Positions 1-7,175 of a DNA stretch of 53,180 nt are shown in pieces (positions within the stretch are counted from its first letter, which is position 1; each line of letters opens with the position of its first letter). This DNA comes from an uncultured Lachnospiraceae bacterium (GTDB taxonomy: Bacteria; Bacillota; Clostridia; Lachnospirales; Lachnospiraceae). The position numbers and the translations under genes are program-made. Under the pieces are notes generated by a model. It was not told where the DNA came from, ran no database searches, and saw nothing but the letters and a program-made list of their open reading frames with translations. Where the stretch lies: assembly GCA_944382125.1 (NCBI GenBank), contig CALWMV010000006.1, positions 1 to 53,180 on the forward strand, in the 5' to 3' direction.

Positions 1-55
1 TTTTCGGAGGAAATAAGTAATAGGATCGGGAGGCATATATCTGCTTGATCACAAG

Positions 56-101
56 AAAGTGCCGCAGTATCATCCAACCATGATAAGACTGCACTTTTTT
101 A
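56..101 (+). terminator. Probable intrinsic terminator of a gene left of the window
   Basis: An imperfect inverted repeat, AAAGTG.CGCAGT..ATCAT against ATGAT...ACTGCACTTT, is followed directly by a run of six T. It reads as a rho-independent terminator for a plus-strand gene that ends at or before the left edge. The first bases contain TAA stops in two frames close to the edge, so a coding end there is possible but cannot be shown. Confidence 0.55.
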
Positions 102-120
102 TTTCCGCATATCCTTATAG

Positions 121-350
121 TCACATATTATCAGTCTGCTTCTCAGCCAGTCCAAGCATCTCCTCTGCGTCTTTTCTGCTGGTCGTCTTATCCATGATGA
201 CAGCAAGGAGGATGATCGCGATCAGGTTAAGGCCTGCCCTTATAAGCGCAAATCTGCTTCCTTTCCAAGCTCTGGACTGATAACAAGCAGGCAGAGATTT
301 ATGGCTGCCATGATCAGGAAAAATCTGTATCTTTATGCAAAGCTCTTTAA
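121..350 (-). pseudogene. Decayed C-terminal half of a membrane permease
   Basis: Translation of the minus strand from about 270 to 121 gives a hydrophobic segment (FALIRAGLNLIAIILLAVIM) followed by a charged tail ending in a stop at 121-123. This resembles the last transmembrane helix and tail of the small DUF318/YraQ-type permeases that Firmicutes encode as two adjacent half genes. Upstream of about 270 the hydrophobic reading continues only in another frame (FLIMAAINLCLLVI), so at least one frameshift is needed, and no start codon or ribosome binding site fits. It lies just behind a second remnant of the same kind at 356-679. I infer a degraded permease pair; a short expressed membrane peptide is less likely. 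Confidence 0.45.
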
Positions 351-355
351 TTTAA

Positions 356-679
356 TCATCGCATTATCACTCCTATCACACAGGATGTAATGACCGCAAA
401 GATCAGCGACAGCACATTTCTTTTAACAGCAGTATTTCTTCCGAAATACTTTATCTCCAGAGGCAGAGTCGCAATACCGACCATCATCAGAGTTGATATA
501 AAGATAGCGATCTGAGCATATCCTGCTCCGGCATCCCGAAGGGAGGCTGCAAGGGGAAATGCGATAAAGCCCGGGATAAGAGTGATACAGCCTATGACAG
601 CTGCCGTCAGCATGCCAAGAGCCCCTGACTCCGCGCCAAGGATCCGGGAAATGGTCTCTTTCCTCAGCCATAAACAGTT
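356..679 (-). pseudogene. Truncated DUF318/YraQ-type permease remnant
   Basis: The open frame encodes about 107 residues containing ILGAESGALGMLTAAVIG, then ITLIPGFIAFPLAA, ISTLMMVGIATLPLEIKYFG and a final hydrophobic helix (SLIFAVITSCVIGVIMR). These blocks are typical of the C-terminal part of DUF318/YraQ-like permeases, where LIPGF and TLPLEIKYFG are conserved. An in-frame TGA at 680-682 cuts off the N-terminal helices, and no ATG precedes the conserved ILGAESG block in this frame. Family members of the half-gene type are about 160 residues. The gene is therefore truncated or was interrupted by a point mutation. Translation from the internal ATG at 613 (85 residues) is possible but would lack the first helices. 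Confidence 0.55.
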
Positions 680-771
680 TCATTGAAGCTATGGATATTG
701 TATCAGATATCAGGTCTGTTTATCTATGGAGTTTCCAATTTTTGATTTTTCAATATCAGCAAAATTAAGAA

Positions 772-800
772 TTGACTATAATCCCGCCTGTGGTTAGAAT
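772..800 (+). promoter_or_regulatory. Promoter of guaA
   Basis: TTGACT at 772-777 and TAGAAT at 795-800 are separated by 17 bp, a near-consensus sigma-A promoter 46 bp upstream of the guaA start. I saw no purine riboswitch fold in the short leader. The likely ribosome binding site is GGTGGAG at about 835-841. Confidence 0.75.
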
Positions 801-846
801 TTAAGATGAACTTAAAATAAATGAAAGGTGAGATGGTGGAGAAAAC

Positions 847-2385
847 ATGCAGGAAATGATCATAGTCATGGACTTCGGCGGACAGTATAATCAGCTGATC
901 GCGCGCCGTGTCCGTGAGTGCCACGTTTATTGCGAAGTACATCCGTCAACGCTTTCCATCGAGAAGATTAAGGAGATGAATCCCAAGGGGATCATCTTCA
1001 CCGGAGGACCCAATTCGGTATACCTCGAGGAGTCACAGCATGTGGATAAGGCCATATTTGACCTGGGCATACCGATACTCGGCATATGCTACGGCGCTCA
1101 GCTCATAGCCTATACCCTGGGAGGAAAAGTGGATACCGCTCCCACTTCCGAGTACGGAAGGACAGAGATAAGCTATGATAGGACTTCGGTACTGTTCAAG
1201 GATGTGCCTGAAAAGGGCATAGCCTGGATGAGCCATACAGACTACATTGCACAGGTGCCTGAGGGCTTTAAGGTAACGGCCAAGACCGCCGTATGCCCCG
1301 TGGCTGCAATGGAGTGCCCCGAGCGAAAGATATATGCCATCCAGCCCCATCCTGAGGTGAATCATACTGAGCATGGCTTTGATATGCTCAAAGCTTTTGT
1401 CATGGATGTCTGCGGCTGCAGAGGCGATTGGACCATGGGCTCCTTCATAGAGAGGAGCATAGCCGATATCAGAAACAGGGTAGGAAGCGGCAGAGTGCTT
1501 CTGGCTCTTTCCGGAGGAGTAGATTCCTCAGTCTGCGCAGTGCTTCTTTCCAAGGCCATCGGAAAGCAGCTTACCTGCGTATTCGTGGATCACGGTCTGC
1601 TCCGTAAAAATGAGGCTGCCGAGGTCGAATCCATATTTGGGCCTGAAGGAAACTATGACCTCAATTTTGTGCATGTGGATGCTTCAAAGAGATTCTATGA
1701 AAAGCTTGAAGGGGTCACGGATCCCGAGCAGAAGCGTAAGATCATCGGAGCTGAATTCATAAATGTATTCGAGGATGAGGCAAAGAAGATCGGAGCCGTT
1801 GATTTCCTGGCCCAGGGTACGATCTATCCGGACGTGATAGAGTCAGGACTTGGAAAGAGTGCAGTCATAAAGTCCCATCACAATGTAGGCGGACTTCCCG
1901 AGCATGTGGACTTCAAGGAGATCATCGAGCCTCTGAGGCTGCTCTTCAAGGATGAGGTAAGGGCCGCAGGCCTTGAGCTCGGACTGCCCGAATACCTGGT
2001 ATTCCGTCAGCCCTTCCCCGGACCCGGACTTGGAGTACGTATCATCGGAGAGATCACTCCTGAGAAGATAAGGATAGTTCAGGATGCAGACTATATCTAT
2101 CGTGAGGAGATAGCAAAGGCAGGCATGGATAAGCAGATCAGCCAGTACTTTGCAGCCCTTACCAATATGCGCTCCGTAGGTGTCATGGGAGACTTCAGGA
2201 CCTATGACTATGCAGTGGTGCTCCGTGCAGTGCTGACCTCAGATTTCATGACTGCAACTGCTGCAGACCTGCCCTATGAGCTGCTGCAGCGCATCATGAC
2301 CCGCATCGTCAATGAGGTAAAGGGAGTAAACCGCGTACTTTATGATGTGACCAGCAAGCCGCCGGGCACGATAGAGATGGAATAA
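847..2385 (+). CDS. guaA: GMP synthase (glutamine-hydrolysing)
   Basis: GuaA converts XMP, ATP and glutamine to GMP in the cytoplasm, the last step of guanine nucleotide synthesis. The 512 residues match the usual length. The N-terminal class I glutamine amidotransferase domain carries the nucleophile Cys81 in GICYGAQ and the HPE motif ([12 protein letters not shown]) near residue 167. The ATP pyrophosphatase domain has the P-loop [10 protein letters not shown] near residue 220, and the C-terminal dimerisation domain ends in the family signature [10 protein letters not shown]. It stands alone on the plus strand with its own promoter and terminator, convergent with the ABC transporter operon. 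The ATG at 847 is supported by the upstream purine-rich site and by N-terminal homology. Confidence 0.97.
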   Translation: MQEMIIVMDFGGQYNQLIARRVRECHVYCEVHPSTLSIEKIKEMNPKGIIFTGGPNSVYLEESQHVDKAIFDLGIPILGICYGAQLIAYTLGGKVDTAPTSEYGRTEISYDRTSVLFKDVPEKGIAWMSHTDYIAQVPEGFKVTAKTAVCPVAAMECPERKIYAIQPHPEVNHTEHGFDMLKAFVMDVCGCRGDWTMGSFIERSIADIRNRVGSGRVLLALSGGVDSSVCAVLLSKAIGKQLTCVFVDHGLLRKNEAAEVESIFGPEGNYDLNFVHVDASKRFYEKLEGVTDPEQKRKIIGAEFINVFEDEAKKIGAVDFLAQGTIYPDVIESGLGKSAVIKSHHNVGGLPEHVDFKEIIEPLRLLFKDEVRAAGLELGLPEYLVFRQPFPGPGLGVRIIGEITPEKIRIVQDADYIYREEIAKAGMDKQISQYFAALTNMRSVGVMGDFRTYDYAVVLRAVLTSDFMTATAADLPYELLQRIMTRIVNEVKGVNRVLYDVTSKPPGTIEME

Positions 2386-2455
2386 AGCTGTTCCCATCCC
2401 ATATGATCACCGTATCAGATATGTGATCACCTGAAAAAAGCTATATATAATATTT

Positions 2456-2488
2456 GAGCAGGAAAGCTAATCTTTCCTGCTCTTTTTT
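2456..2488 (+). terminator. Intrinsic terminator of guaA
   Basis: A perfect 11-bp stem (GAGCAGGAAAG / CTTTCCTGCTC) with a 5-nt loop is followed by TTTTTT. It lies 70 bp after the guaA stop. The opposite strand has only a mixed A/T tail, so it may serve the convergent ABC operon weakly. Confidence 0.9.
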
Positions 2489-2563
2489 CTGAGAAAATCA
2501 TAAGAGAATTTCGTATAATATTTTTTCTAAAGACCCTTCGCAGCCTGAATTATCTTCCTCTGA

Positions 2564-3316
2564 TCAGACCGCCGGTCCTTCCTTTCTGAATCTTGACAGG
2601 AAGTCCCTGGTCTCCTGCTTCTTGGGATCTCCGAAGATCTCCCCCGGAGTACCCTCCTCGCAGATGACTCCGTCGTTCATATATACCACGCGCTTGGATA
2701 CATCCCTGGCGAAGGCCATCTCATGGGTCACCACCAGCATGGTCATGCCCTCCTCCGCAAGTTTCTGCATGACGCTCAGAACCTCTCCAACCATTTCAGG
2801 ATCCAGTGCCGAGGTAGGCTCATCAAACAGCAGGATCTCAGGATCCATGGCAAGGGCCCTGGCTATGGCCACCCTCTGCTTCTGGCCTCCCGATATCTGT
2901 CGGGGTCTGGCATTGATATAGGGTGTCATGCCTACTCTGTCAAGATAGTAAAGGGCCTTTTCCCTGGCCTCAGCCTTGGTCTTTTTCAGCACCTTTACCT
3001 GACCGACCATACAGTTTTCAAGCACGGTCATGTTGTTGAAAAGATTGAAGGACTGAAATACCATGCCCACATGGGAGCGGTACTTTGCCGCATCTACTCC
3101 GGGGCCTGTGATGACCGAGCCATGATAGCGTATCTCACCGCTTGTAGGGGTCTCCAATAGATTTATGCAGCGGAGCAGTGTGGATTTTCCCGAGCCTGAG
3201 GCTCCGATGATGCTGGTCACATCCCCGGGGCTGACATTGAAATCTATATCCTTAAGCACGCTGTGGGAACCGAAGCTCTTGGACAGATGCTTTACCTCAA
3301 GTATGACCTCACTCAC
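2564..3316 (-). CDS. Amino acid ABC transporter ATP-binding protein
   Basis: This is the cytoplasmic ATPase of a polar amino acid uptake transporter (GlnQ/ArtP/HisP group, 250 residues, usual length). Visible motifs are Walker [10 protein letters not shown] (about 37-45), the Q-loop FQSFN, the signature ISGGQKQR near 142, Walker [13 protein letters not shown] and the switch histidine in VVTHEM. Its start overlaps the stop of the permease by 4 bp, so it is translationally coupled and is the last gene of the three-gene operon. The lysine-type riboswitch ahead of the operon points to lysine, or a lysine-related amino acid, as substrate. That assignment comes from regulation, not from the ATPase sequence. 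Confidence 0.94.
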   Translation of the reverse strand: MSEVILEVKHLSKSFGSHSVLKDIDFNVSPGDVTSIIGASGSGKSTLLRCINLLETPTSGEIRYHGSVITGPGVDAAKYRSHVGMVFQSFNLFNNMTVLENCMVGQVKVLKKTKAEAREKALYYLDRVGMTPYINARPRQISGGQKQRVAIARALAMDPEILLFDEPTSALDPEMVGEVLSVMQKLAEEGMTMLVVTHEMAFARDVSKRVVYMNDGVICEEGTPGEIFGDPKKQETRDFLSRFRKEGPAV

Positions 3317-4197
3317 AGCCTGTCACCTCCTCTGCCGAATCTCTTTTTCTTTCCCGGAGCCTTCTTAAGACTGCCGCCCTCTTTGTTATATTCATCAAAG
3401 GGAGAGCCCTTGTCAGGATGGGTATAGGTGCCTGCTGCCATGACGAGCTGATCCTCGCTTGCAAGCTCATAGCTGTCATCTCCGTCCATGCGTTTTTCCA
3501 TAAAGCGCAGTATCACTGAAGCTATCAGCGTCATCGACAGATATCCGATCATCTCTATCGCCGCCGACGGAAAATACATGTTGTTGACGCCGGTGATATA
3601 TCTGTGGAAGGCAAAGAACTCCGTAAATCCGATGATGAACATCACCGAGGTGTCCTTGACATTGATGATGAAGTTGTTGCCGATCTGAGGCATGATATTC
3701 CTCAAAGCCTGGGGCAGTATGACCGAGGTCATGGTCTGCACATGGGTCATACCGATGGCCTTGGCTCCCTCTGTCTGTCCCGGATCAATGGAAATGATGC
3801 CGCCCCTCACGGACTCCGCCATGTAGGCTCCGGTATTGATGGAGACTATGAGTATGGCAGCAGTCCAGAGATTATCGAACTGCATGGTATTGCCTGAAAA
3901 GTAGGGCAGTCCATAATATATGAATACCGCCTGCAGCACCATGGGGGTGCCTCTGAATACCTCCACGTATATCCTGACGATCACCCTGATGAGCTTGAGC
4001 AGGAAGCGTTTGGGCCTGGGAGTATATTCGTTATAGGGTATCGTATTGAGTATGCCGCAGATAAGGCCTATGATGCAGCCTATAAGTGTTGCGATCAATG
4101 CCAGGGCAAGGGTGCTCCCCATGCCGCTGATATATGCGCTGCCATAATTTTCCCAAAGCAGCGCCATATCGCTGCCAAGCTTCAAAAATTTGTCCAC
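3313..4197 (-). CDS. Amino acid ABC transporter permease
   Basis: This is the membrane subunit of the same transporter (HisM/GlnP/ArtQ family). Several hydrophobic helices are visible, and the cytoplasmic coupling region ([13 protein letters not shown] followed by [14 protein letters not shown]) is the EAA-like loop that contacts the ATPase. At 294 residues it is longer than the usual 220-250 because of a hydrophilic C-terminal tail of about 50 residues rich in Lys, Gly and charged residues. It sits between the binding protein (13 bp upstream) and the ATPase (4-bp overlap). A homodimeric permease is likely because only one permease gene is present. Confidence 0.93.
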   Translation of the reverse strand: MDKFLKLGSDMALLWENYGSAYISGMGSTLALALIATLIGCIIGLICGILNTIPYNEYTPRPKRFLLKLIRVIVRIYVEVFRGTPMVLQAVFIYYGLPYFSGNTMQFDNLWTAAILIVSINTGAYMAESVRGGIISIDPGQTEGAKAIGMTHVQTMTSVILPQALRNIMPQIGNNFIINVKDTSVMFIIGFTEFFAFHRYITGVNNMYFPSAAIEMIGYLSMTLIASVILRFMEKRMDGDDSYELASEDQLVMAAGTYTHPDKGSPFDEYNKEGGSLKKAPGKKKRFGRGGDRL

Positions 4198-4210
4198 GTC
4201 AAACTCCTTC

Positions 4211-5149
4211 TTATACCTCAGGCTGGACCGCTATGGCCTCTTCCATGAGAGCATTGAAATCATCCTCAGTCATGCCGCTTAAGACCTCATTCATTGCATC
4301 AAGGAGCTCTGTATTGCCCTTACGTACTGAGATGCCGATATTGACATTTTCAGCCCTCTCCTCCTCGGTGGCAAACTGGAAATCTCCATCTGTTCCGGAG
4401 AAATCAAGTATCACAAGGTCCTCGTTCTTCTCGGCTGCGGCCAGGGCCGTAGGCATATCCGTGCAGATGAAATCCACGGTACCTGTCTCAAGAGACATGA
4501 GCATGGCCGGAGCAGTCTCTGCAGGAGACGCAAGCTCTGCGCCCTCTATCTGGGGCAGGCAGGAATCATACCAGATGGTGCCTGACTGAGCCGTACATTT
4601 TCCTCCCGCAAGGTCAGCGATGGAGGCCGCTGAAGCATAGGGGCTGTCCTTTGTGGTCACGCATACGATGGTAGCATAGTAGTAAGGACCGGCCATATCC
4701 ACCTCAGCCATACGGTCAGCGGTCATGGACTGTCCTGCTATGCAGGCATCCAGGGTACCGGACTGTACTCCGGGCACCAGGGAATCCCAGGCACTGGAGA
4801 CTACCTCCAGCTCCCATCCGTTCTCCTCACATATCTTCTTTGCGATCATCACGTCATATCCGTTGGCATAGGAACCCGGAACATTTGATATCTCCACTGC
4901 TCCGTTTGAGTCATCCATCTGCATCCAGTTATAGGGTGCGTATGCACACTCCATGCCTACGGTAAGGACTCCGTCCTCCACTCCGCTGCCTGTTGCAGCC
5001 TCTGCGGCAGCTTCTCCGGCAGCCTCGGCTGCTGTCTCGCCCGCCTCAGCTGCTATGGACTCGATCTGCTCCTCTGCATTCTGAGAGCCGCAGGCCGTAA
5101 GTGCAGCCATAAGTCCCAGTGCCATACATAATCTCACAAGCTTTTTCAT
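4211..5149 (-). CDS. Amino acid ABC transporter substrate-binding lipoprotein
   Basis: This 312-residue protein belongs to the type 2 periplasmic binding protein family (SBP_bac_3). It starts with a lipoprotein signal peptide whose lipobox LTAC places the lipidated cysteine at residue 20, so it is anchored outside the membrane. Residues 31-56 form a linker made almost only of Ala, Glu and Gly. The mature domain has the usual ligand-binding pattern (LTVGMECAYAPYNWMQ, MTADRMAEVDMAGPYYY). The ribosome binding site GGAGGAG is 6 nt before the ATG. It is the first gene behind the riboswitch, so the transporter is inferred to take up lysine or a close analogue. Confidence 0.94.
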   Translation of the reverse strand: MKKLVRLCMALGLMAALTACGSQNAEEQIESIAAEAGETAAEAAGEAAAEAATGSGVEDGVLTVGMECAYAPYNWMQMDDSNGAVEISNVPGSYANGYDVMIAKKICEENGWELEVVSSAWDSLVPGVQSGTLDACIAGQSMTADRMAEVDMAGPYYYATIVCVTTKDSPYASAASIADLAGGKCTAQSGTIWYDSCLPQIEGAELASPAETAPAMLMSLETGTVDFICTDMPTALAAAEKNEDLVILDFSGTDGDFQFATEEERAENVNIGISVRKGNTELLDAMNEVLSGMTEDDFNALMEEAIAVQPEV

Positions 5150-5250
5150 ATTTCTCCTCCTACTTCTGATACCATAAAGCTAAACCATATGCTCCAAACA
5201 GGAATATCAGATCCTCTTTGTGACGGCGTATCTCAAAGCCTGCCGTCAAA

Positions 5251-5277
5251 CAAAAATGAACCGCTTTGTAAAGCGGT
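5251..5277 (-). terminator. Riboswitch-controlled intrinsic terminator
   Basis: On the minus strand ACCGCTTT-AC-AAAGCGGT forms a tight 8-bp stem followed by TCATTTTTGTTT. It lies 67 nt after the aptamer and 102 nt before the start of the binding-protein gene, the expected place for the expression platform. A second inverted repeat, TGACGGC / GCCGTCA-like, follows at 5221-5248 without a T-run. Confidence 0.82.
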
Positions 5278-5344
5278 CCATGAAAATACAAAATCAACGC
5301 CCATAGGGCTTTCGTATCGATCCAATAGCGCTCCACAAAAATTT

Positions 5345-5485
5345 GTGACAGTCCGCAGCGTATTCCCCTGCGGCCCAGCAGGCCAGGCTCAGGCAGCCTG
5401 TCAAGCTTCGGCGGTCTCCCCTTTCTTCCATGGCGGATGCCTGTCCTTGCCATGGTCTACTTTTGAAGCCCGCGCCTCTATCAAT
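5345..5485 (-). promoter_or_regulatory. Lysine riboswitch (L-box) aptamer
   Basis: Read on the minus strand, the leader contains in order the conserved L-box segments: TGATAGAGGCGCGG, AAAGTAG, AAGGGGA, GCCGAAGC, GCTGGGCC and GGACTGTCA. The 5' TGATAG and the 3' CTGTCA pair to close the P1 helix. The order and spacing of AGAGG.GCG, AGTAG, GCCGAAG and ACTGTCA are the known signature of the lysine riboswitch. It begins about 10 nt after the predicted transcription start and is followed by an intrinsic terminator, so lysine binding should stop transcription of the ABC transporter operon. This is recognised by eye; a covariance search with the Rfam lysine model would settle it. Confidence 0.88.
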
Positions 5486-5502
5486 GCGATCCTGTTTTTC
5501 GT

Positions 5503-5531
5503 ATAGTAGCAGAGCATTCCGCAAATGTCAA
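5503..5531 (-). promoter_or_regulatory. Promoter of the riboswitch-ABC transporter operon
   Basis: On the minus strand TTGACA (5526-5531) and TACTAT (5503-5508) are separated by exactly 17 bp, a strong sigma-A promoter. Transcription would start near 5496, just before the aptamer. Confidence 0.85.
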
Positions 5532-5582
5532 TGTTTTTGCGGAAACACTGCCGCCATTTGCCTGAGGAAGCCTTTTGTCTGC

Positions 5583-5624
5583 AGATAAAAACACCGGCAT
5601 ATGAGAGCCCCTCATATGCCGGTG
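5583..5624 (-). terminator. Intrinsic terminator of the amidohydrolase gene
   Basis: A perfect 14-bp inverted repeat (CACCGGCATATGAG with CTCATATGCCGGTG) with a 5-nt loop is followed on the minus strand by TTTTTATC. It lies 31 bp behind the stop of the amidohydrolase and just upstream of the next promoter. Confidence 0.9.
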
Positions 5625-5654
5625 ATGCCGGTGTACTCCGGCCTGCTTTTAAAT

Positions 5655-6830
5655 TTACATATCGGTATATACGATCTCTCCGCCAAGCACTGTCATGCGG
5701 CAATGAAGCATACCCTCCGCATCCTTGGTGGGATCATTGTCAAATACTGCCATGTTGGCCTTCTTTCCGACCTCGATGCTGCCGTGGGTCTTATCCACTC
5801 CGCACATCTCCGCAGCCACTATGGTTCCTGCCCTTAAGGCATCCCAGGGCTCCATGCCCGCATTTTCCATCAGGACTATCTCATAAGCCGTGAGATCATG
5901 GCGATTGAAGGGTGTGCCTGCATCTGTGCCGAGCACGATCTTGACTCCCGCCTTATAGGCCCTGCGGAAGGTGTCCAGGTGATCCTCGCAGGTGGCATTG
6001 ACCTTCCTTACCGCATACTCGGGTATGCCAGCCTCAACACCGTTTACCTTTATCCAGTGTACCGCTGCAAGGGTGGGCACATAGTAAACATTGTGCTCCT
6101 TCATCCAGTCAAAGCACCAGTCATCCATATAGAAGCCATGCTCTACCGAATCCACTCCGGCCCTGAGAGCATTTTTGATGCCTGTCATGCCCTGAGAATG
6201 GGTCGCCGACTTTGCTCCGACCTTATGTCCCTCTTCGATCGCAGCCCTGAGCTCGTCCTCGTTGAGCTGGGGCGATCCGGGCTCAACGCCTTCAGTCATG
6301 ACTCCGCCGGTGCCCATTATCTTTATCCAGTCCGCACCTGCACGAAGCTGTTCCCTGGCTGCCTTTCTGCAGTCATCGGGGCCATCAGCCTCTCTGCCCA
6401 TCTGCCATCCGTGTCCTCCGGTCATGCAGATGATCTTTCCGGACACCTGCATATCAGGCGCCTCCAGCTGTCCCTTCCTTGCGGCATTCCTGACATCTAT
6501 ATCCACATAGTTATTTCCGCCCACATCCCTTATGAAGGTGACTCCGGTCTTGAGATACATCTTAAGATTGTTGATGGCCAGGATCGTTATCTTTGCATCA
6601 TTGAGGCTGTAATCCGTTGCAGGATCCGGAGCCATGCAGAAATGGGTATGACAGTTGAAAAGTCCCGGCATGATATATTTGCCCTGAAGATCCGTCACTT
6701 CGGCCCCCTCGGCATTGACGGAAGTCCCAACCTCCGCTATCTTTCCATCCTCAACAAGGATCTCCCTGTCGAAGATCCTTCTCTCCATTACATCAACCAC
6801 CTTGCAGTTTTTAAAAACTTTTTTAGACAT
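5655..6830 (-). CDS. Metal-dependent amidohydrolase (imidazolonepropionase-like)
   Basis: A 391-residue cytoplasmic hydrolase of the amidohydrolase superfamily, resembling the imidazolonepropionase-related and Xaa-Pro/Xaa-Arg dipeptidase group. The N-terminal beta sandwich is followed by PGLFNCHTHFCM with the metal ligands His61 and His63, then WIKIMGTGG with a candidate bridging lysine, SATHSQG, SVEHG and LGTDAGTP holding the remaining ligands. The real substrate cannot be read from sequence. An ATG 54 bp further upstream would add 18 poorly conserved residues; the start at 6830 follows the strong site GGAGGG and matches family N-termini. It is monocistronic with a terminator at 5583-5624. 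Confidence 0.88.
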   Translation of the reverse strand: MSKKVFKNCKVVDVMERRIFDREILVEDGKIAEVGTSVNAEGAEVTDLQGKYIMPGLFNCHTHFCMAPDPATDYSLNDAKITILAINNLKMYLKTGVTFIRDVGGNNYVDIDVRNAARKGQLEAPDMQVSGKIICMTGGHGWQMGREADGPDDCRKAAREQLRAGADWIKIMGTGGVMTEGVEPGSPQLNEDELRAAIEEGHKVGAKSATHSQGMTGIKNALRAGVDSVEHGFYMDDWCFDWMKEHNVYYVPTLAAVHWIKVNGVEAGIPEYAVRKVNATCEDHLDTFRRAYKAGVKIVLGTDAGTPFNRHDLTAYEIVLMENAGMEPWDALRAGTIVAAEMCGVDKTHGSIEVGKKANMAVFDNDPTKDAEGMLHCRMTVLGGEIVYTDM

Positions 6831-7059
6831 TTTCCCTCCCTCTGAATTTTTGATCTCAGCGCTGCCCTGACAGGCTGCAGCCATCCCGGGTCCCTGCCCC
6901 GGATATTTACTATAAGATTATATTTAGCTCTTCCCAGACCTTTTGTAAATATGGAAATAAAAAAAGAGCAGAAACATTTATTAAGAATCTGTTTTCCGAT
7001 CCCTGTCAGAATCCTGGGTTATGGCTGTCATAAACCGAGGCCGGAAACACCCTCACCAT
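6831..7059 (-). promoter_or_regulatory. Intergenic region with possible amidohydrolase promoter
   Basis: This non-coding stretch separates the ppdK terminator from the amidohydrolase start. On the minus strand TATAAT occurs at 6917-6922, about 87 bp before the start codon, but no good -35 hexamer lies 16-18 bp upstream of it. I saw no conserved leader fold. Confidence 0.3.
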
Positions 7060-7095
7060 AAAAAAATCACCGCTCCGCAAAAGCGGAACGGTGAT
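7060..7095 (-). terminator. Intrinsic terminator of ppdK
   Basis: On the minus strand ATCACCGTTCCGC-TTTT-GCGGAGCGGTGAT folds into a long, nearly perfect hairpin followed by a run of seven T. It lies 80 bp after the ppdK stop codon. Confidence 0.92.
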
Positions 7096-7175
7096 CAGTA
7101 TCTCTTTAATATCTCCGATCTCGGATATCCTTCAGGAAACAGCTTTAAGCATGTTCCTTCAGCATGTCCTTAGGA

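Noticed and set aside
802-846. Purine riboswitch ahead of guaA
   Set aside because: The leader from the predicted start to the ATG is only about 40 nt, too short for the aptamer, and none of its core motifs are present upstream either.
2402-2430. Inverted repeat TGATCAC ... GTGATCA behind guaA as an operator
   Set aside because: It lies after the stop codon and before the terminator, not near a promoter; chance or part of the 3' trailer is more likely.
5160-5520. Several open frames of 75-105 codons between the amidohydrolase and the ABC operon
   Set aside because: They overlap the riboswitch, terminators and promoter, have no ribosome binding sites and show no family features.
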